A stretch of DNA of 64,000 nt from Methanolinea sp. (GCA_018263335.1 JADFCY010000001.1:106139-170138); one strand, 5' to 3'. Shown: positions 48,600-57,982, counted from the stretch's first letter. Made by a program: numbers and translations. The notes: generated by a model from the letters alone, not told the origin.

Positions 48600-49907
48600 T
48601 CACCTGAACAGGGACCTGCACCACTGGACATCCCTGGCGGCAAGGCCCTGGGCACTCAGCCGGGTATCCGCAGTGATGACATCCCATATCTTATGGATAT
48701 TGGTATCAAACCACATCTCTTTTGTCCTTCCATAGCGCCCCCGGCTCACCACTCTCGTATTGATCACACCCAGCATGTTCAGTTCCGAGATGAGGTCGGT
48801 GATACGGCGGTGGGTCAGTATGTCGAGTTCCATTGCGGGCGCGATCTCCTTGTAGATCCTGCTCACTTCTCCACTGGTGAAGATGGTCTGGCCCATCTGA
48901 TCGAGGAGGAGCATGGCGTAGAGGACCACCTTGCTCTGGGTTGGGAGAGTTGCGATGCACTCAATCATCGAATCGGCCTCGATCTTGGCCTGGGCACTCT
49001 TCACATGCCGCTCACTCACCCTGTCCGATTCGTCCCGGTCTGCAATCTCGCCGGAGACCCTGAGGAGGTCAAGTGCCCTCCTCGCGTCCCCGTGCTCCTG
49101 CGCGGCAAGCGCGGCACAGAGAGGGATGACGCTCTCCTCAAGCACCCCGTCAAGGAACGCCATCTCCGCCCGCTGCCGCAGGATGTCACAGAGCTGAGGC
49201 GCGTTATAAGGGGGGAACACGAGTTCTTCTTCGCTTAGTGAGGAGAGCACTCTCGGGTCAAGGAAATCCTTGAACGAGAGATCGTTTGAGATCCCTATCA
49301 TGCTCACCTTTGATTTCTTGAGGTCAGAATTGATCCTCGAGAGGTTATAGAGGGTCTCGTCTCCACTCTTCTTTACCAGTTTGTCAATCTCGTCCAGGAC
49401 GATGATCAGGACGCCGCCCATAGCCTCGAGCTGGTTCTTGAGTTCCATGTACACCTGGTCTGTCGGCCACCCCGTCATGGGGATGTGAGTCCTTGCCTTG
49501 TCGCTTGCAGTCTCATCCTCTCCGAGCAGGGTCTTTGAGATCTGGGCAAGGACCCGGTACTGTGTGTCGATAACCTCGCAGTTCAGGTGCACTACCCGGC
49601 AGATCGTCCCCATGTGTATACCCGCATTCTCAAGCTCGGATCCCACATACCGGACACTTGCGGTCTTTCCCGTTCCCGTCTTTCCATAGATGAGTATGTT
49701 TGAAGGGGTCTCGTTCCTGAGCGCGGGTGCGAGGATAGCGGCCACCTGGTCTATCTGGGGCCTGCGGTGGGGGAGGATCTGTGGACGGTAGGAGTGCCGG
49801 AGTACTTCTCTGTTCTTGAATATTTTATTGGTCTCAAGGTATTTTTTGAACAATCCGACCGATGCATTCTGTTCCTCAGGCATCCTCTCCCCCTGGGAGA
49901 TGATCAT
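48600..49907 (-). CDS. Orc1/Cdc6 replication initiator
   Basis: About 435 residues from the ATG at 49907; a GTG two codons earlier and an ATG at 49883 are alternatives. AAA+ core with Walker A YGKTGTGKTA and Walker B VLDEIDKL (near 165), sensor region, then a winged-helix domain at the C-terminus. It binds ORB elements and recruits MCM. It is beside the origin, and a TATA box at 49945-49952 abuts ORB1. Genus-level Orc1 type 1 by location. Confidence 0.93.
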   Translation of the reverse strand: MIISQGERMPEEQNASVGLFKKYLETNKIFKNREVLRHSYRPQILPHRRPQIDQVAAILAPALRNETPSNILIYGKTGTGKTASVRYVGSELENAGIHMGTICRVVHLNCEVIDTQYRVLAQISKTLLGEDETASDKARTHIPMTGWPTDQVYMELKNQLEAMGGVLIIVLDEIDKLVKKSGDETLYNLSRINSDLKKSKVSMIGISNDLSFKDFLDPRVLSSLSEEELVFPPYNAPQLCDILRQRAEMAFLDGVLEESVIPLCAALAAQEHGDARRALDLLRVSGEIADRDESDRVSERHVKSAQAKIEADSMIECIATLPTQSKVVLYAMLLLDQMGQTIFTSGEVSRIYKEIAPAMELDILTHRRITDLISELNMLGVINTRVVSRGRYGRTKEMWFDTNIHKIWDVITADTRLSAQGLAARDVQWCRSLFR

Positions 49908-49944
49908 ATGCACCCTTCAATGAAAAAGGTGCCTGTTTGATTGG

Positions 49945-49952
49945 CATATAAA
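49945..49952 (-). promoter_or_regulatory. TATA box for orc1/cdc6, abutting ORB1
   Basis: TTTATATG on the minus strand, about 38-45 bases before the ATG at 49907 and directly next to ORB1 (49953-49970). Orc1 bound to ORB1 would be over the factor B position, so autoregulation is possible. Confidence 0.5.
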
Positions 49953-49970
49953 CCCCTTTGTTTCCACTGG
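49953..49970 (-). repeat. ORB1
   Basis: CCAGTGGAAACAAAGGGG (minus strand), full match to archaeal ORB core with G-run. Confidence 0.75.
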
Positions 49971-50037
49971 AGAGAGTGATAAAAAAGGGTTTTTTTGGCT
50001 ACCTGGTTATTTATAAAAAGATTTGTGCCGAGGTGAA

Positions 50038-50130
50038 ATGCCAGGTTTTCCACAGGAGTTTTTCTGGAGGGTATGGAACCCCGGACCCCTTTATTTCCAT
50101 TGGAACATGTTGATGAACTACTCTCTTTGA
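50038..50130 (+). CDS. Possible 30-residue ORF inside oriC
   Basis: ATG at 50038 has GAGGTGAA directly before it and a TATA-like TTTATAAA at 50010-50017. The product would be MPGFPQEFFWRVWNPG and 14 further residues, rich in aromatics. It runs through ORB2. Coding is not shown; chance is a real possibility. Confidence 0.2.
   Translation: MPGFPQEFFWRVWNPGPLYFHWNMLMNYSL
50086..50103 (-). repeat. ORB2
   Basis: CCAATGGAAATAAAGGGG (minus strand). Confidence 0.7.
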
Positions 50131-50280
50131 GAGAAGAATGAAGAAGAACTATTCATCTTTCTATCTTCTCTTTCTCATATAATAATTCATTGAAATAATT
50201 CTGTAAACATTGAGAATTACCAGCATTTTCTGAACAAGACAAAAAAATATAGATAAAACTATAGCAAAAATAAAACCAAT
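50131..50280. other. A+T-rich core of the origin
   Basis: A stretch of roughly 70% A+T between the two orientation groups of ORBs, with runs of A. It is the best place for duplex unwinding. Confidence 0.6.
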
Positions 50281-50284
50281 TTCA

Positions 50285-50301
50285 CCGGTGGAAACACAAG
50301 G
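50285..50301 (+). repeat. ORB3 (degenerate)
   Basis: CCGGTGGAAACACAAGG, with a short G-run. Confidence 0.55.
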
Positions 50302-50320
50302 ATGAGCCAAATCAACGCTC

Positions 50321-50342
50321 TTTCCAGTGGAAACAAGGGGGT
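50321..50342 (+). repeat. ORB4, best match
   Basis: The copy begins TTTCCAGTGGAAACAAGGGG (first 20 bases) and is followed by GT. It contains the palindrome TTTCCAGTGGAAA. Confidence 0.75.
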
Positions 50343-50438
50343 ATAGAGAGATGGAGAGCCTGGTTTACCACATCATCTCTGGTGATTCAAGATTAATACC
50401 ACCAGCCTATATATTTACTGCATTTACTATATATCAAG

Positions 50439-50543
50439 ATGAAAAAGGAGGACTCCGCAGAAAAAGGAGATGGACCACGAACTGAAAGGCGGAAGACCTT
50501 ACCAATTGCAGCAGACCCCCCCCAATTCTTCCAATGGAAATAA
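50439..50543 (+). CDS. Possible 34-residue ORF inside oriC
   Basis: The ATG at 50439 lies about 25 bases after a TATA-like CTATATATT (50408-50416), as for the leaderless genes here. The product would be MKKEDSAEKGDGPRTERR and 16 further residues, basic and polar. It ends inside ORB5. No homology known to me; coding is uncertain. Confidence 0.25.
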   Translation: MKKEDSAEKGDGPRTERRKTLPIAADPPQFFQWK

Positions 50544-50549
50544 AGGGGT
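50531..50549 (+). repeat. ORB5
   Basis: CCAATGGAAATAAAGGGGT. Same core as ORB2 in opposite orientation. Confidence 0.7.
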
Positions 50550-50626
50550 CCAGGTCATCACTGTCCAGGGAGGCACCTGCCGCCTCTGAGTGCCGTTTAT
50601 TCCTGAAGAATATGCTATAATAGTGT

Positions 50627-51121
50627 ATGCAGGTCCACCACGAACGACCGGTTCACATAAGCGCCGCAGTAATCACTGTGTCCAGTACGAGGACCACTGA
50701 GAACGACAGCAGCGGAAAGGAGATCATGCACCTCCTCGAGATGGCGGGAATCAGTGTGGGAATTTACACCATTGTCCGCGACGACATTGAGGAGATACGA
50801 AGGGAGGTGCTCACGTCTTTTCGCTCCTGTAATTGCGTTATCGTCAACGGCGGGACCGGTCTCACACCCGATGATTGCACGATTGAAGCAGTCTCCCCCC
50901 TGATGGAAAAGAAGATTGACGGATTCGGAGAACTCTTCAGGGCAAAGAGCATGGAGGAGATTGGCACACCTGCCATGCTTTCCAGGGCCGTTGCCGGCGT
51001 CTGCCATGGAAAGGCGGTCTTCTGCATACCCGGCTCCACGGCCGCAGTCACACTGGCCACCCGTGATCTCATTATCCCGGAACTTCGGCATATTATCAGC
51101 CATGCGACGAAGCGTCACTGA
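50627..51121 (+). CDS. moaB: Molybdopterin adenylyltransferase-like MoaB/MogA
   Basis: 164 residues. VNGGTGLTPDDCTIEAV and FCIPGSTAAV are the MogA/MoaB substrate loops. Activates molybdopterin by adenylation before metal insertion (Mo or W), needed by formylmethanofuran dehydrogenase. A TATA-like GTTTATTC is 25-33 bases upstream of the ATG. Confidence 0.9.
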   Translation: MQVHHERPVHISAAVITVSSTRTTENDSSGKEIMHLLEMAGISVGIYTIVRDDIEEIRREVLTSFRSCNCVIVNGGTGLTPDDCTIEAVSPLMEKKIDGFGELFRAKSMEEIGTPAMLSRAVAGVCHGKAVFCIPGSTAAVTLATRDLIIPELRHIISHATKRH

Positions 51122-51175
51122 AATGAAAGAGGTACCCTCCTCAAATTTTCATGGCAGGAAATGAGAAAAGGACTC

Positions 51176-51688
51176 TTAACGGTAGACCTCGAGCAGGGCA
51201 ACCCTCTCCAGGACAAGCTCCGGCAGACGACCTCTCCCAACGACCTCGACCTCCTGGGGGGTAATTGAGAAGAGGGTGCAGAGGTGTGCCGATTTTTCAG
51301 GCGGAATGACTTCCCAGTCCTCGTTTTCGGCGGGGTCACAGAACTCCATAATGTCTTTTCGGGTCGGTCCATCGTCCGGGCAGATGCAGAGGTATGCAGC
51401 ATTCTCGCCCGGTTGCAGGCCAAACTTCATCCCCTGCACGATCTGGCGTGAACCAGCAGCATAGAGGAGGGCCTCCATCTCGACGCGGTTTGAGATCATG
51501 GTCTCCTGTTCAAGAGCCCTGAACGCGTGTCGGAGGGCCGATTCTGCATGGGCTCTTCCGGCCATGTGCTGCGCATTGAAGAAAATGACATGTGTGCCCC
51601 TTCGCGAGGATATCTGATGGACTTTTTGAAGGAACTCCTCAAGGTCGGGTATCGCGATTCTGACCTGGGAGATCCCGCAGGCCAGCAT
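51176..51688 (-). CDS. cgi121: KEOPS complex subunit Cgi121
   Basis: 170 residues with FFNAQHMAGRAHAESALRHA and MISNRVEMEALLYAAGSRQ (the tRNA-binding part). Cgi121 binds tRNA in the KEOPS complex, which makes t6A37. The other subunits are not in this window. One-base overlap with the hel308 stop. Confidence 0.9.
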   Translation of the reverse strand: MLACGISQVRIAIPDLEEFLQKVHQISSRRGTHVIFFNAQHMAGRAHAESALRHAFRALEQETMISNRVEMEALLYAAGSRQIVQGMKFGLQPGENAAYLCICPDDGPTRKDIMEFCDPAENEDWEVIPPEKSAHLCTLFSITPQEVEVVGRGRLPELVLERVALLEVYR

Positions 51689-53841
51689 CAGTCCTCCTCA
51701 CCAAACGAGGAGAGGGTCGCCTGTCCTGCAGTGGGAAGGGGGTCGTCTGGCGCGCCACTCCCCTCACCGAGCTCGCGCATGACCTGTGCTGCGATACCCC
51801 TGCCAAGGATGGCAGCGAGTCTCCCGCTCTCTGCATGTCTCAGTTCGTCTGGGCTTGTGATCCCATTGTTGAAAAGGCTCCGCGCACGGACCCGCCCGAT
51901 CTGCCTGAGGCGGACCAGGGGCAGAAGCTCCCGCTTCACCCCGTGCTTCATGCATACGCCGTACTCCCTCACATCGCGGGCAAATCGCGGCGCGAACATC
52001 CCGGCCAGCCTCCCGGACGCGTGGAGCAGCCAGTTGACGCCCTCGACCAGGTTGAATATGTCCCCGGGCCCGACCGAGTATCGTTCACAGATGGTGGCTT
52101 CAGGCACCTCCAATGACCAGTCGCGAAGGAGCATGGCGGTCTTGAGCGCCCTGAAATACTCCTCCTCCTCCCCGAATCCGAGCGGGACCCAGAGCTCGTC
52201 CTCGTGTTCAAGCAGGAACCGTTCGAGATACTGGAGATCGCGGTTGTTCACGTAGAGAGTATACATATCCGGCGTACTGCAGATGGTCTGCAGGAGCCCG
52301 ATATCTGAATATTTTCCGGCGGAACGCATGCTGCAGACGATGGATTCCGCTCCACGCGGATCAATATAGAGCTGTGAGACCAGGCTTCCGTATTCTGTTG
52401 GAGAGAGATGCCCATCATTCTCCACCACCATCTCAGCGTTTTCGAGGAACCGCAGAGCGCTCCCGCTGACTGAATCGATAAGCCTGCTCCCACGATGCTG
52501 GGAGCAGTAGAAGGTCCTGGCCAGGAACTCCTGGATCTCTCTTTGGCTTGTGGCAAAGCCCGAGGCGATGAGCGAAAGGACATGGGTCGTCAGCGCAGAC
52601 TCATTTGCGCACTGCGAGTTCACGTCCTCGGGGGATGCATGGATATAGAATTCGAAGAGGCTGCACCGTTCCTCCTCGTCCTTCGCGATGAGTACCGCCT
52701 CACCATATGGGTCAAGCCCGGGGCGCCCGGCTCTGCCGGCCATCTGGTGATATTCCCGGGCCGGGATAGGGACCATTCCCGCGCCGGTCTCGTAGCGCCT
52801 GAAATCCCGTATAACGACTCTCCGCGCGGGGAGGTTGAGCCCCGCAGCGAGTGTCGGGGTCGAGGAGATACAGCGTATGAGTCCCTTCCTGAAACCCTCC
52901 TCGACGAGAGCACGTGCTTCCCTGGGCAGCCCCGCGTGGTGGAACGCAGCTCCCATCCCCACGCAGGTGGCAAGGCCTTCGCCTGTCATGGTGCTGTCCA
53001 GTCTCTTTAACCGGTCACGGTACCTGTCTAGTTCCGGATCCTCGCATTTCAGGGCCTTTGCAGCCCGTTTTGCGAAGGCTTCGGCGTTCTTGCGGGAAGA
53101 GACAAAGAAGAGACACTGCCCCCCCTCTGCGACGGTGTCGAGGAGCAGGTTGATATCTTCGTGCCTGGATATGGGCATCACCACCCGTGACTGGTCGTCG
53201 AACCGGATCTCCCCGTCCATGTAAACCCCCTGCCGGAGGTCGACTGGTCGCCAGGTGCTGGTGACAAGGGAGGCATCAAGCCACCCGGCGAGGGCCCGCG
53301 GGTTGCCAATGGTCGCGGAGAGGGCGATGACCTGCATTCCGGGGTTCCTGGCTCGCATCTTGGTGATCACCATCTCGAGGGTTGGTCCCCTGTCGGGAGA
53401 GTCCAGGAGATGAACCTCGTCGATGACGAGCAGCGAGATGTCCGAAAGCCATGGTGCCCGGTTTCTGATAAGGGAATCCACCTTCTCGCTCGTTGCGACG
53501 ATGATGTCGTTTCTCCCCAGGTACTCGTCGCGCCTGTCGAAATCTCCTGTAGAGATACCGACCCTTGCTCCTTTATTCCCAAATACATCGTATTTTTCGC
53601 TCGCAAGGGCCTTGAGCGGTACAATATAGAGGCTCTTTCCACCCCGGGACGCATGTGCGTGCATGGCCATCTCGGCAATGAGGGTCTTGCCGCTTGCAGT
53701 GGGGACAGTGACGAGGAGATTTGCCCCTTCAAACAGGCCTTTTTCGACACATTCTGCCTGTGGAGGGTATAGGTCCTCAATTCCGAGTGTCCGGTATCTC
53801 TCTTTCAGGGAGGGCGGGAGCGGGAGCGAGGCAACCTTCAT
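51688..53841 (-). CDS. hel308: Hel308 DNA helicase
   Basis: 717 residues. TASGKT (48-53), [15 protein letters not shown] and the [12 protein letters not shown] motif VI of Ski2-like helicases; C-terminal winged-helix, ratchet and HhH/RAR-like domains. Unwinds stalled forks 3'-5'. Expressed with cgi121. The promoter TATA lies near 53884-53899, and a TTTCCAGTGGAAA palindrome is at 53921-53933. Confidence 0.94.
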   Translation of the reverse strand: MKVASLPLPPSLKERYRTLGIEDLYPPQAECVEKGLFEGANLLVTVPTASGKTLIAEMAMHAHASRGGKSLYIVPLKALASEKYDVFGNKGARVGISTGDFDRRDEYLGRNDIIVATSEKVDSLIRNRAPWLSDISLLVIDEVHLLDSPDRGPTLEMVITKMRARNPGMQVIALSATIGNPRALAGWLDASLVTSTWRPVDLRQGVYMDGEIRFDDQSRVVMPISRHEDINLLLDTVAEGGQCLFFVSSRKNAEAFAKRAAKALKCEDPELDRYRDRLKRLDSTMTGEGLATCVGMGAAFHHAGLPREARALVEEGFRKGLIRCISSTPTLAAGLNLPARRVVIRDFRRYETGAGMVPIPAREYHQMAGRAGRPGLDPYGEAVLIAKDEEERCSLFEFYIHASPEDVNSQCANESALTTHVLSLIASGFATSQREIQEFLARTFYCSQHRGSRLIDSVSGSALRFLENAEMVVENDGHLSPTEYGSLVSQLYIDPRGAESIVCSMRSAGKYSDIGLLQTICSTPDMYTLYVNNRDLQYLERFLLEHEDELWVPLGFGEEEEYFRALKTAMLLRDWSLEVPEATICERYSVGPGDIFNLVEGVNWLLHASGRLAGMFAPRFARDVREYGVCMKHGVKRELLPLVRLRQIGRVRARSLFNNGITSPDELRHAESGRLAAILGRGIAAQVMRELGEGSGAPDDPLPTAGQATLSSFGEED

Positions 53842-53920
53842 TTACGACCCCATCTTTTCCAGTCCGCAATGGCATGAGTGCGCGCATTTTATTAAAACCA
53901 GGACGATACAGGGGGAGCGA

Positions 53921-53933
53921 TTTCCAGTGGAAA
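53921..53933. repeat. ORB-like palindrome upstream of hel308
   Basis: TTTCCAGTGGAAA, identical to the ORB4 core but without the G-run. It is about 80 bases before the hel308 ATG and about 22 bases before its TATA box. Confidence 0.4.
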
Positions 53934-53990
53934 TCACCCCTCCCCCGCCGCGGATAGCGCACCTGGTATTCATCGTGGACAAGGCCTCGT

Positions 53991-54530
53991 TCAATAGTAG
54001 TAATCGATCATGTCCTGCTTTGCGTCCTGGCGTTTCTTCTCCAGGTATGAGAAGACCGCCTCGTGCGGGGAACCTTCGAGGAGCATGTCGATTGCCGCAC
54101 GGGCGACCTTCATCTGTTCCGGGAGACCTATCAACGCGATGGTCTTTCCCATGACCGATATCTGGGTGTGGGTCATGTGCTCGATCTGCTCCCTCGCACG
54201 GCCGTCTCTACCGATGATCCGGCCCCGGAGCCGGTCCATCTGCCTGGGGCTGTCCGCAAGCCCGGAGAGGTCGATTACCTCGAGCAGCAGGTCTTCGTCG
54301 TCGAGCAACCGGAATGCCCGTTCCGGGGAAAATCCCCGGTTCACCGCCTGTATCACCTCGACCGCACGGAGAAACGGCACGGCGTCTTCTCCCTCCACGC
54401 GGACGATTCCTTCCTGGCTGTCAATGGAGATGACAGTCCCGGTCTTCTCTTCCAGTTCCTTCTTGATAAGGCCGCCCTTCCCGATCAGAACGCCGATCCG
54501 GTTGCCGGCGACCTTGAGCTCCTGCATCAT
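53991..54530 (-). CDS. KH-domain protein, Pno1/Dim2-like
   Basis: 179 residues with two KH domains (VLIGKGGLIKKELEEKTGT and GRIIGRDGRAREQIEHMT). The archaeal homologue of Pno1/Dim2 acts in small ribosomal subunit assembly, the same process as RIO1. The start overlaps the rio1 stop by four bases. Confidence 0.9.
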   Translation of the reverse strand: MMQELKVAGNRIGVLIGKGGLIKKELEEKTGTVISIDSQEGIVRVEGEDAVPFLRAVEVIQAVNRGFSPERAFRLLDDEDLLLEVIDLSGLADSPRQMDRLRGRIIGRDGRAREQIEHMTHTQISVMGKTIALIGLPEQMKVARAAIDMLLEGSPHEAVFSYLEKKRQDAKQDMIDYYY

Positions 54531-55339
54531 GTGTCTCTTCCCTCGTCTCTCTTGAGTGTGTTCTTCTGTTCCGGGAGCGCGATGCCCGTCACATCGGAGA
54601 ATATCTCCCGTTCATCCCTCACCAGGCACTTCTGTTCGAAGAACCGGTTGATGTTGGCGATGTCCCGGACCAGGAAATGGAGTGCCCGCGGGTGGTCCGG
54701 AGTGACGGCCTGGCCCATATCGATGATGTGCAGCCGGTCTCCAAAGAGGATATTGTATTCGGAGAGGTCGGCATGCACAAGCCCGGCCTTCTGGTAGAGA
54801 TCCCTGATGAAGCCTATAATATCCCGGTATACATCTTCAGGATGTTCGAGCGTTACTGACCGAAGCTGGGGATACGGACGCTCATCCTCTCCCAGGAACT
54901 CCATCACAAGGATGTTCCGGTCCCAGATGAAGGGTTCGGGGACGGGAAGTCCGGCCTCGTGTGCCCTTGAGAGGTTCGAAAACTCTTTCCTTGTCCAGGC
55001 AAACACGATGTCTTTTCTGGTCCGGCGGATCCCCAAGAAGCGTCGGTCCCCGATGATGTACTCGCTCATCGCGTTGAAATTCGCGGTCCGGATACGGTAG
55101 ATCTTGATCGCAAGATCCATTGCATCCCGCTCCCCGAAGAAGACATTGGCCTCTTTCCCGGTGCTGATGGACCCCCCAATCGCGGTAATCCACTTTTTAT
55201 GCACCAGCCTGTAGAGCGAGAGGAGTGTGATCTCGTCAAAGACATCGTCCCTGACCTTCAGCTGGTCCATGTCCCTGATACGGATCCCGAGGTCAGCAAT
55301 CTTTCGGTCGAACCTGTCCTCGATGCGATCGATGCTCAT
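54527..55339 (-). CDS. rio1: RIO1-type serine kinase
   Basis: 270 residues from ATG 55339 with an upstream AAAGGG; an ATG at 55357 that overlaps the tyrS stop is the alternative. Nucleotide loop STGKEANVF, catalytic HADLSEYNIL and metal DMGQAV. RIO1 works in small-subunit rRNA maturation. Pairs with Pno1-like gene. Confidence 0.92.
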   Translation of the reverse strand: MSIDRIEDRFDRKIADLGIRIRDMDQLKVRDDVFDEITLLSLYRLVHKKWITAIGGSISTGKEANVFFGERDAMDLAIKIYRIRTANFNAMSEYIIGDRRFLGIRRTRKDIVFAWTRKEFSNLSRAHEAGLPVPEPFIWDRNILVMEFLGEDERPYPQLRSVTLEHPEDVYRDIIGFIRDLYQKAGLVHADLSEYNILFGDRLHIIDMGQAVTPDHPRALHFLVRDIANINRFFEQKCLVRDEREIFSDVTGIALPEQKNTLKRDEGRDT

Positions 55340-55353
55340 TTGTGGACCCTTTC

Positions 55354-56295
55354 TCATCCGATATGATCACGCACACATGCAAGGATATCAGAAAGGTATG
55401 AAGCAGTGGTCTTCTTCAGGTCGAGGGGATGGATCTCGCCCTTCCTGTAGGCCTCTTCGATCTCTCCGAATGCCTGGAACGTGCGGTCTCCGCCGAACTT
55501 TGCGGGCCTGCGCACCACGACCTCGGGTACCCTCGGGAATACGTGGTACTGCAGGATCTGCAGTACCGGGTTCTCCTCGCACTCCGGAGGGCAGAATGCT
55601 TTCTGGCATTTCTTCTGGATGTCTTCTACGCTGTCGGCAACCGATATGTAATTTCCACTGGAAGAAGACATCTTCTTTCCATCGAGCCCGTTCAGGATGG
55701 GGGTATGGATGCATACAGGTGACGGGTATCCGACAGAAGGGAGGTGCTCACGGGCCAGCATGTGGATCTTCCGCTGGTCTATTCCGCCGACCGCGGCATC
55801 CACGCCGAGCCGTGCGATGTCAACCATCTGCATGATGGGGTAGATCATCTGGGAGACAGTGGGGGTCTCCATCTGTCTTCCCACCTCGTCCATGCTCCGG
55901 GTGGCACGGTTCAGCGTGATCTGCTGGGAGAGTCGTAAAACCATCAGCTCGTAGTCCCGGTTGAGCTGCAGGTCGGACCCGAGCACGTACTCCACGTCGG
56001 TGAGCCCAAGCCCTTCGAAGCACTTCCTGTTATACATGGCAAGATCCTGCACCTCCTCCATGGTCCCTTTCCGGTTCAGGAAGGCATGCAGGTCGGCGAG
56101 GAGCACCACGACCTCGAACCCGGCACGTTTCAGGTCCACGAGCTTGTTGACGGTGACCAGGTGGCCAAGGTGAATCTCGCCGCTCGGCTCGTAGCCGGCA
56201 TATACCCTCTTCTTTTGCCTGGCGAGGACTTCCCGGAGCTCCTCATCGGTGACCACCTCAACGGTGTTCCTCGTTGCCAGTTCGTACGCGTCCAT
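55354..56295 (-). CDS. tyrS: Tyrosyl-tRNA synthetase
   Basis: 313 residues, archaeal length. HIGH-like motif HLGHLVT and KMSSS (KKMSSSSGN). First gene of a tyrS-rio1-KH operon with four-base overlaps. Confidence 0.96.
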   Translation of the reverse strand: MDAYELATRNTVEVVTDEELREVLARQKKRVYAGYEPSGEIHLGHLVTVNKLVDLKRAGFEVVVLLADLHAFLNRKGTMEEVQDLAMYNRKCFEGLGLTDVEYVLGSDLQLNRDYELMVLRLSQQITLNRATRSMDEVGRQMETPTVSQMIYPIMQMVDIARLGVDAAVGGIDQRKIHMLAREHLPSVGYPSPVCIHTPILNGLDGKKMSSSSGNYISVADSVEDIQKKCQKAFCPPECEENPVLQILQYHVFPRVPEVVVRRPAKFGGDRTFQAFGEIEEAYRKGEIHPLDLKKTTASYLSDILACVRDHIG

Positions 56296-56725
56296 TCATA
56301 TATAATGGGGAACGCAGGGTGTTAATGCTTATGAACATTCCAGGCCGGGGAGCCAGTGGAGGGAAGCGTGATGCGGCAGGTCACCGCCAAAAATCTCCAA
56401 CCTCCAGTCTCTGAGGGGACGCGATGGAGAGACGAATTGGCGCTTTCCAGGACACCCATTACCCATGTGAAGTCGTGGCTGTCTTGGTGTGTCTTTCTGG
56501 TGAAGCGGCAGGATATGGTGGAAGGGTGAGAAGAGTCTCCGGCACACCCTCTCCACTGAAATGGGGCACAGGACCCGGAGGGAAGGAATATTGAGGGGGT
56601 CTTCCCCTGCCAAAGAGTCTCTTCAGCCGGGTCATTGTACTGGTGATAACCAGGGAAAGAGGCGTTGAGGTGGCTGCTTGCCCCCAGTCCCTTCCCCTGC
56701 GCGAACATGAGAGAAAAAGCGGCAA
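56296..56725. other. Gene-free stretch, 430 bases, between GAPDH and tyrS
   Basis: Several overlapping open frames exist on the minus strand, which is expected at high G+C, but none has a recognisable sequence. No tRNA-like or hairpin structure was clear. TATA-like elements for tyrS sit near 56324-56333. Confidence 0.4.
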
Positions 56726-57748
56726 TTATTTGATTGCCACGAATTTCATTGCCTTGTTGGTCATGGCGATTGACTTTGCGGGGTCCTTTTCGATACCGGT
56801 CATTGCCCTGATGCAGTCGATGTTCTCCACCACCACATCTGCCTCCTGGTGGATAGCCTGGAAGAGGTAGAGCTCTTTTCCAATGCAGGAGACTGATTCC
56901 TCGAAGATGCCGTTCTCCCAGAGGTCAGAGCGGGGCCGGCCCATGTCCATTGCGTACTCTTTGAGTTCGGCAGTGCTCGTGATCCCTGCCGCTTTCCTGA
57001 CGAGTCCCATCCTCGGGTGCTTCTCCATGATCCCGAGCACATCCTCGCGGGTCGCTGCGGTTTTCAGGTCCATCTGCACCACGTGCATGTGCATCATCGT
57101 AACCGGGACGATCATTGCCAGGGTGACGATATTGATGTGCGGGAGCACGCTCTGCACGTCCGGGCCGTGGTGACTCGGGATGTGGACGGGGTTCAGCACT
57201 ATGGCATCGATCGGCCCGCGCTTGATGTCTGCAGGGTCCCCTCCACGCCGCACCATCACCGCACGCACCTTCTCGACGCCGTATACCTTGTCCATTGCAT
57301 TGATGATACGGCAGAGGCCCGTCGTGTTGCAGGAGACCACCCGGGCGAACTGCTTGCCGATGGCGTCCGTGTAGTTGCAGTCCGAGTTGAAGGAAAACCC
57401 CGCAACCTCGTGGTCTTCCCCACCCTGCCAGATGGCCTTTATCCCCGCTTTCTCGTAGAGCGGCCGGTTCTTCTCCCCCACGCCTCCGGGGGTTGCGTCC
57501 ACCACGATATCCGCCGCCTTCAGCATGTCGTCCACGCTTCCTGCAACAGGGAGGCCGGCCTTCTCGAATGCGGCCTTCTTCGAGTAGTCCGCGATGTAGA
57601 GAGGATAGCCCCGCGATTTCGCAACGAATGCTTCGTGGCTGGGTTTCGTCTTTGAGACCCCGACAACCTTCATGTCCGGCTGGGCAGCGACGGCATCCGC
57701 GACACGCTTTCCAATCGTCCCGTACCCGTTGATGGCGACTCTGATCAT
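56726..57748 (-). CDS. gap: Type II glyceraldehyde-3-phosphate dehydrogenase
   Basis: 340 residues. Rossmann start RVAINGYGTIGKRVADAV and catalytic C140 in SCNTTGL. The archaeal phosphorylating type, for gluconeogenesis. TATA-like CTTTAATTCC about 27 bases before the ATG. Confidence 0.95.
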   Translation of the reverse strand: MIRVAINGYGTIGKRVADAVAAQPDMKVVGVSKTKPSHEAFVAKSRGYPLYIADYSKKAAFEKAGLPVAGSVDDMLKAADIVVDATPGGVGEKNRPLYEKAGIKAIWQGGEDHEVAGFSFNSDCNYTDAIGKQFARVVSCNTTGLCRIINAMDKVYGVEKVRAVMVRRGGDPADIKRGPIDAIVLNPVHIPSHHGPDVQSVLPHINIVTLAMIVPVTMMHMHVVQMDLKTAATREDVLGIMEKHPRMGLVRKAAGITSTAELKEYAMDMGRPRSDLWENGIFEESVSCIGKELYLFQAIHQEADVVVENIDCIRAMTGIEKDPAKSIAMTNKAMKFVAIK

Positions 57749-57982
57749 ATGGTGAGGTGGTGGGAACGAGGGGAATTAAAGGTTGTCAATTGTGGGGGGA
57801 GGGGGAATAAGTGGGAAGACGAACGCAAATAATGAGGGGAGGGAGAAACAGGGATGAGGGCTTTCCGAGAAAATCGTAAAAAATAACGGGGCAACAGGGA
57901 TTTTGCTCACCAGCCGAAAGACTGGATCCGTGGAACGGGCAAGAACCTTTTTTCATCTTCCCGTGGAATTAGATCCCTCAGA

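Larger units (their letters stand above)
49920..50550. other. Replication origin (oriC) with ORB elements and A+T-rich core
   Basis: Between the orc1/cdc6 and moaB starts. Five ORB-like copies: 49953-49970 and 50086-50103 on the minus strand, then 50285-50301, 50321-50342 and 50531-50549 on the plus strand, with consensus TTTCC(A/G)(A/G)TGGAAA-A-AAGGGG. The copies point toward each other around an A+T-rich stretch at about 50131-50280, the likely unwinding element. Layout (initiator gene, inverted ORBs, A+T core) is the classic euryarchaeal origin. Confidence 0.85.

Noticed and set aside
55650..55668. TTTCCACTGGAAGA ORB-like string within tyrS
   Set aside because: In coding sequence with no G-run; likely chance.
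56322..56708. 128-residue minus-strand ORF between GAPDH and tyrS
   Set aside because: Three overlapping frames are open here, as expected at high G+C; no motif or ribosome site supports it.
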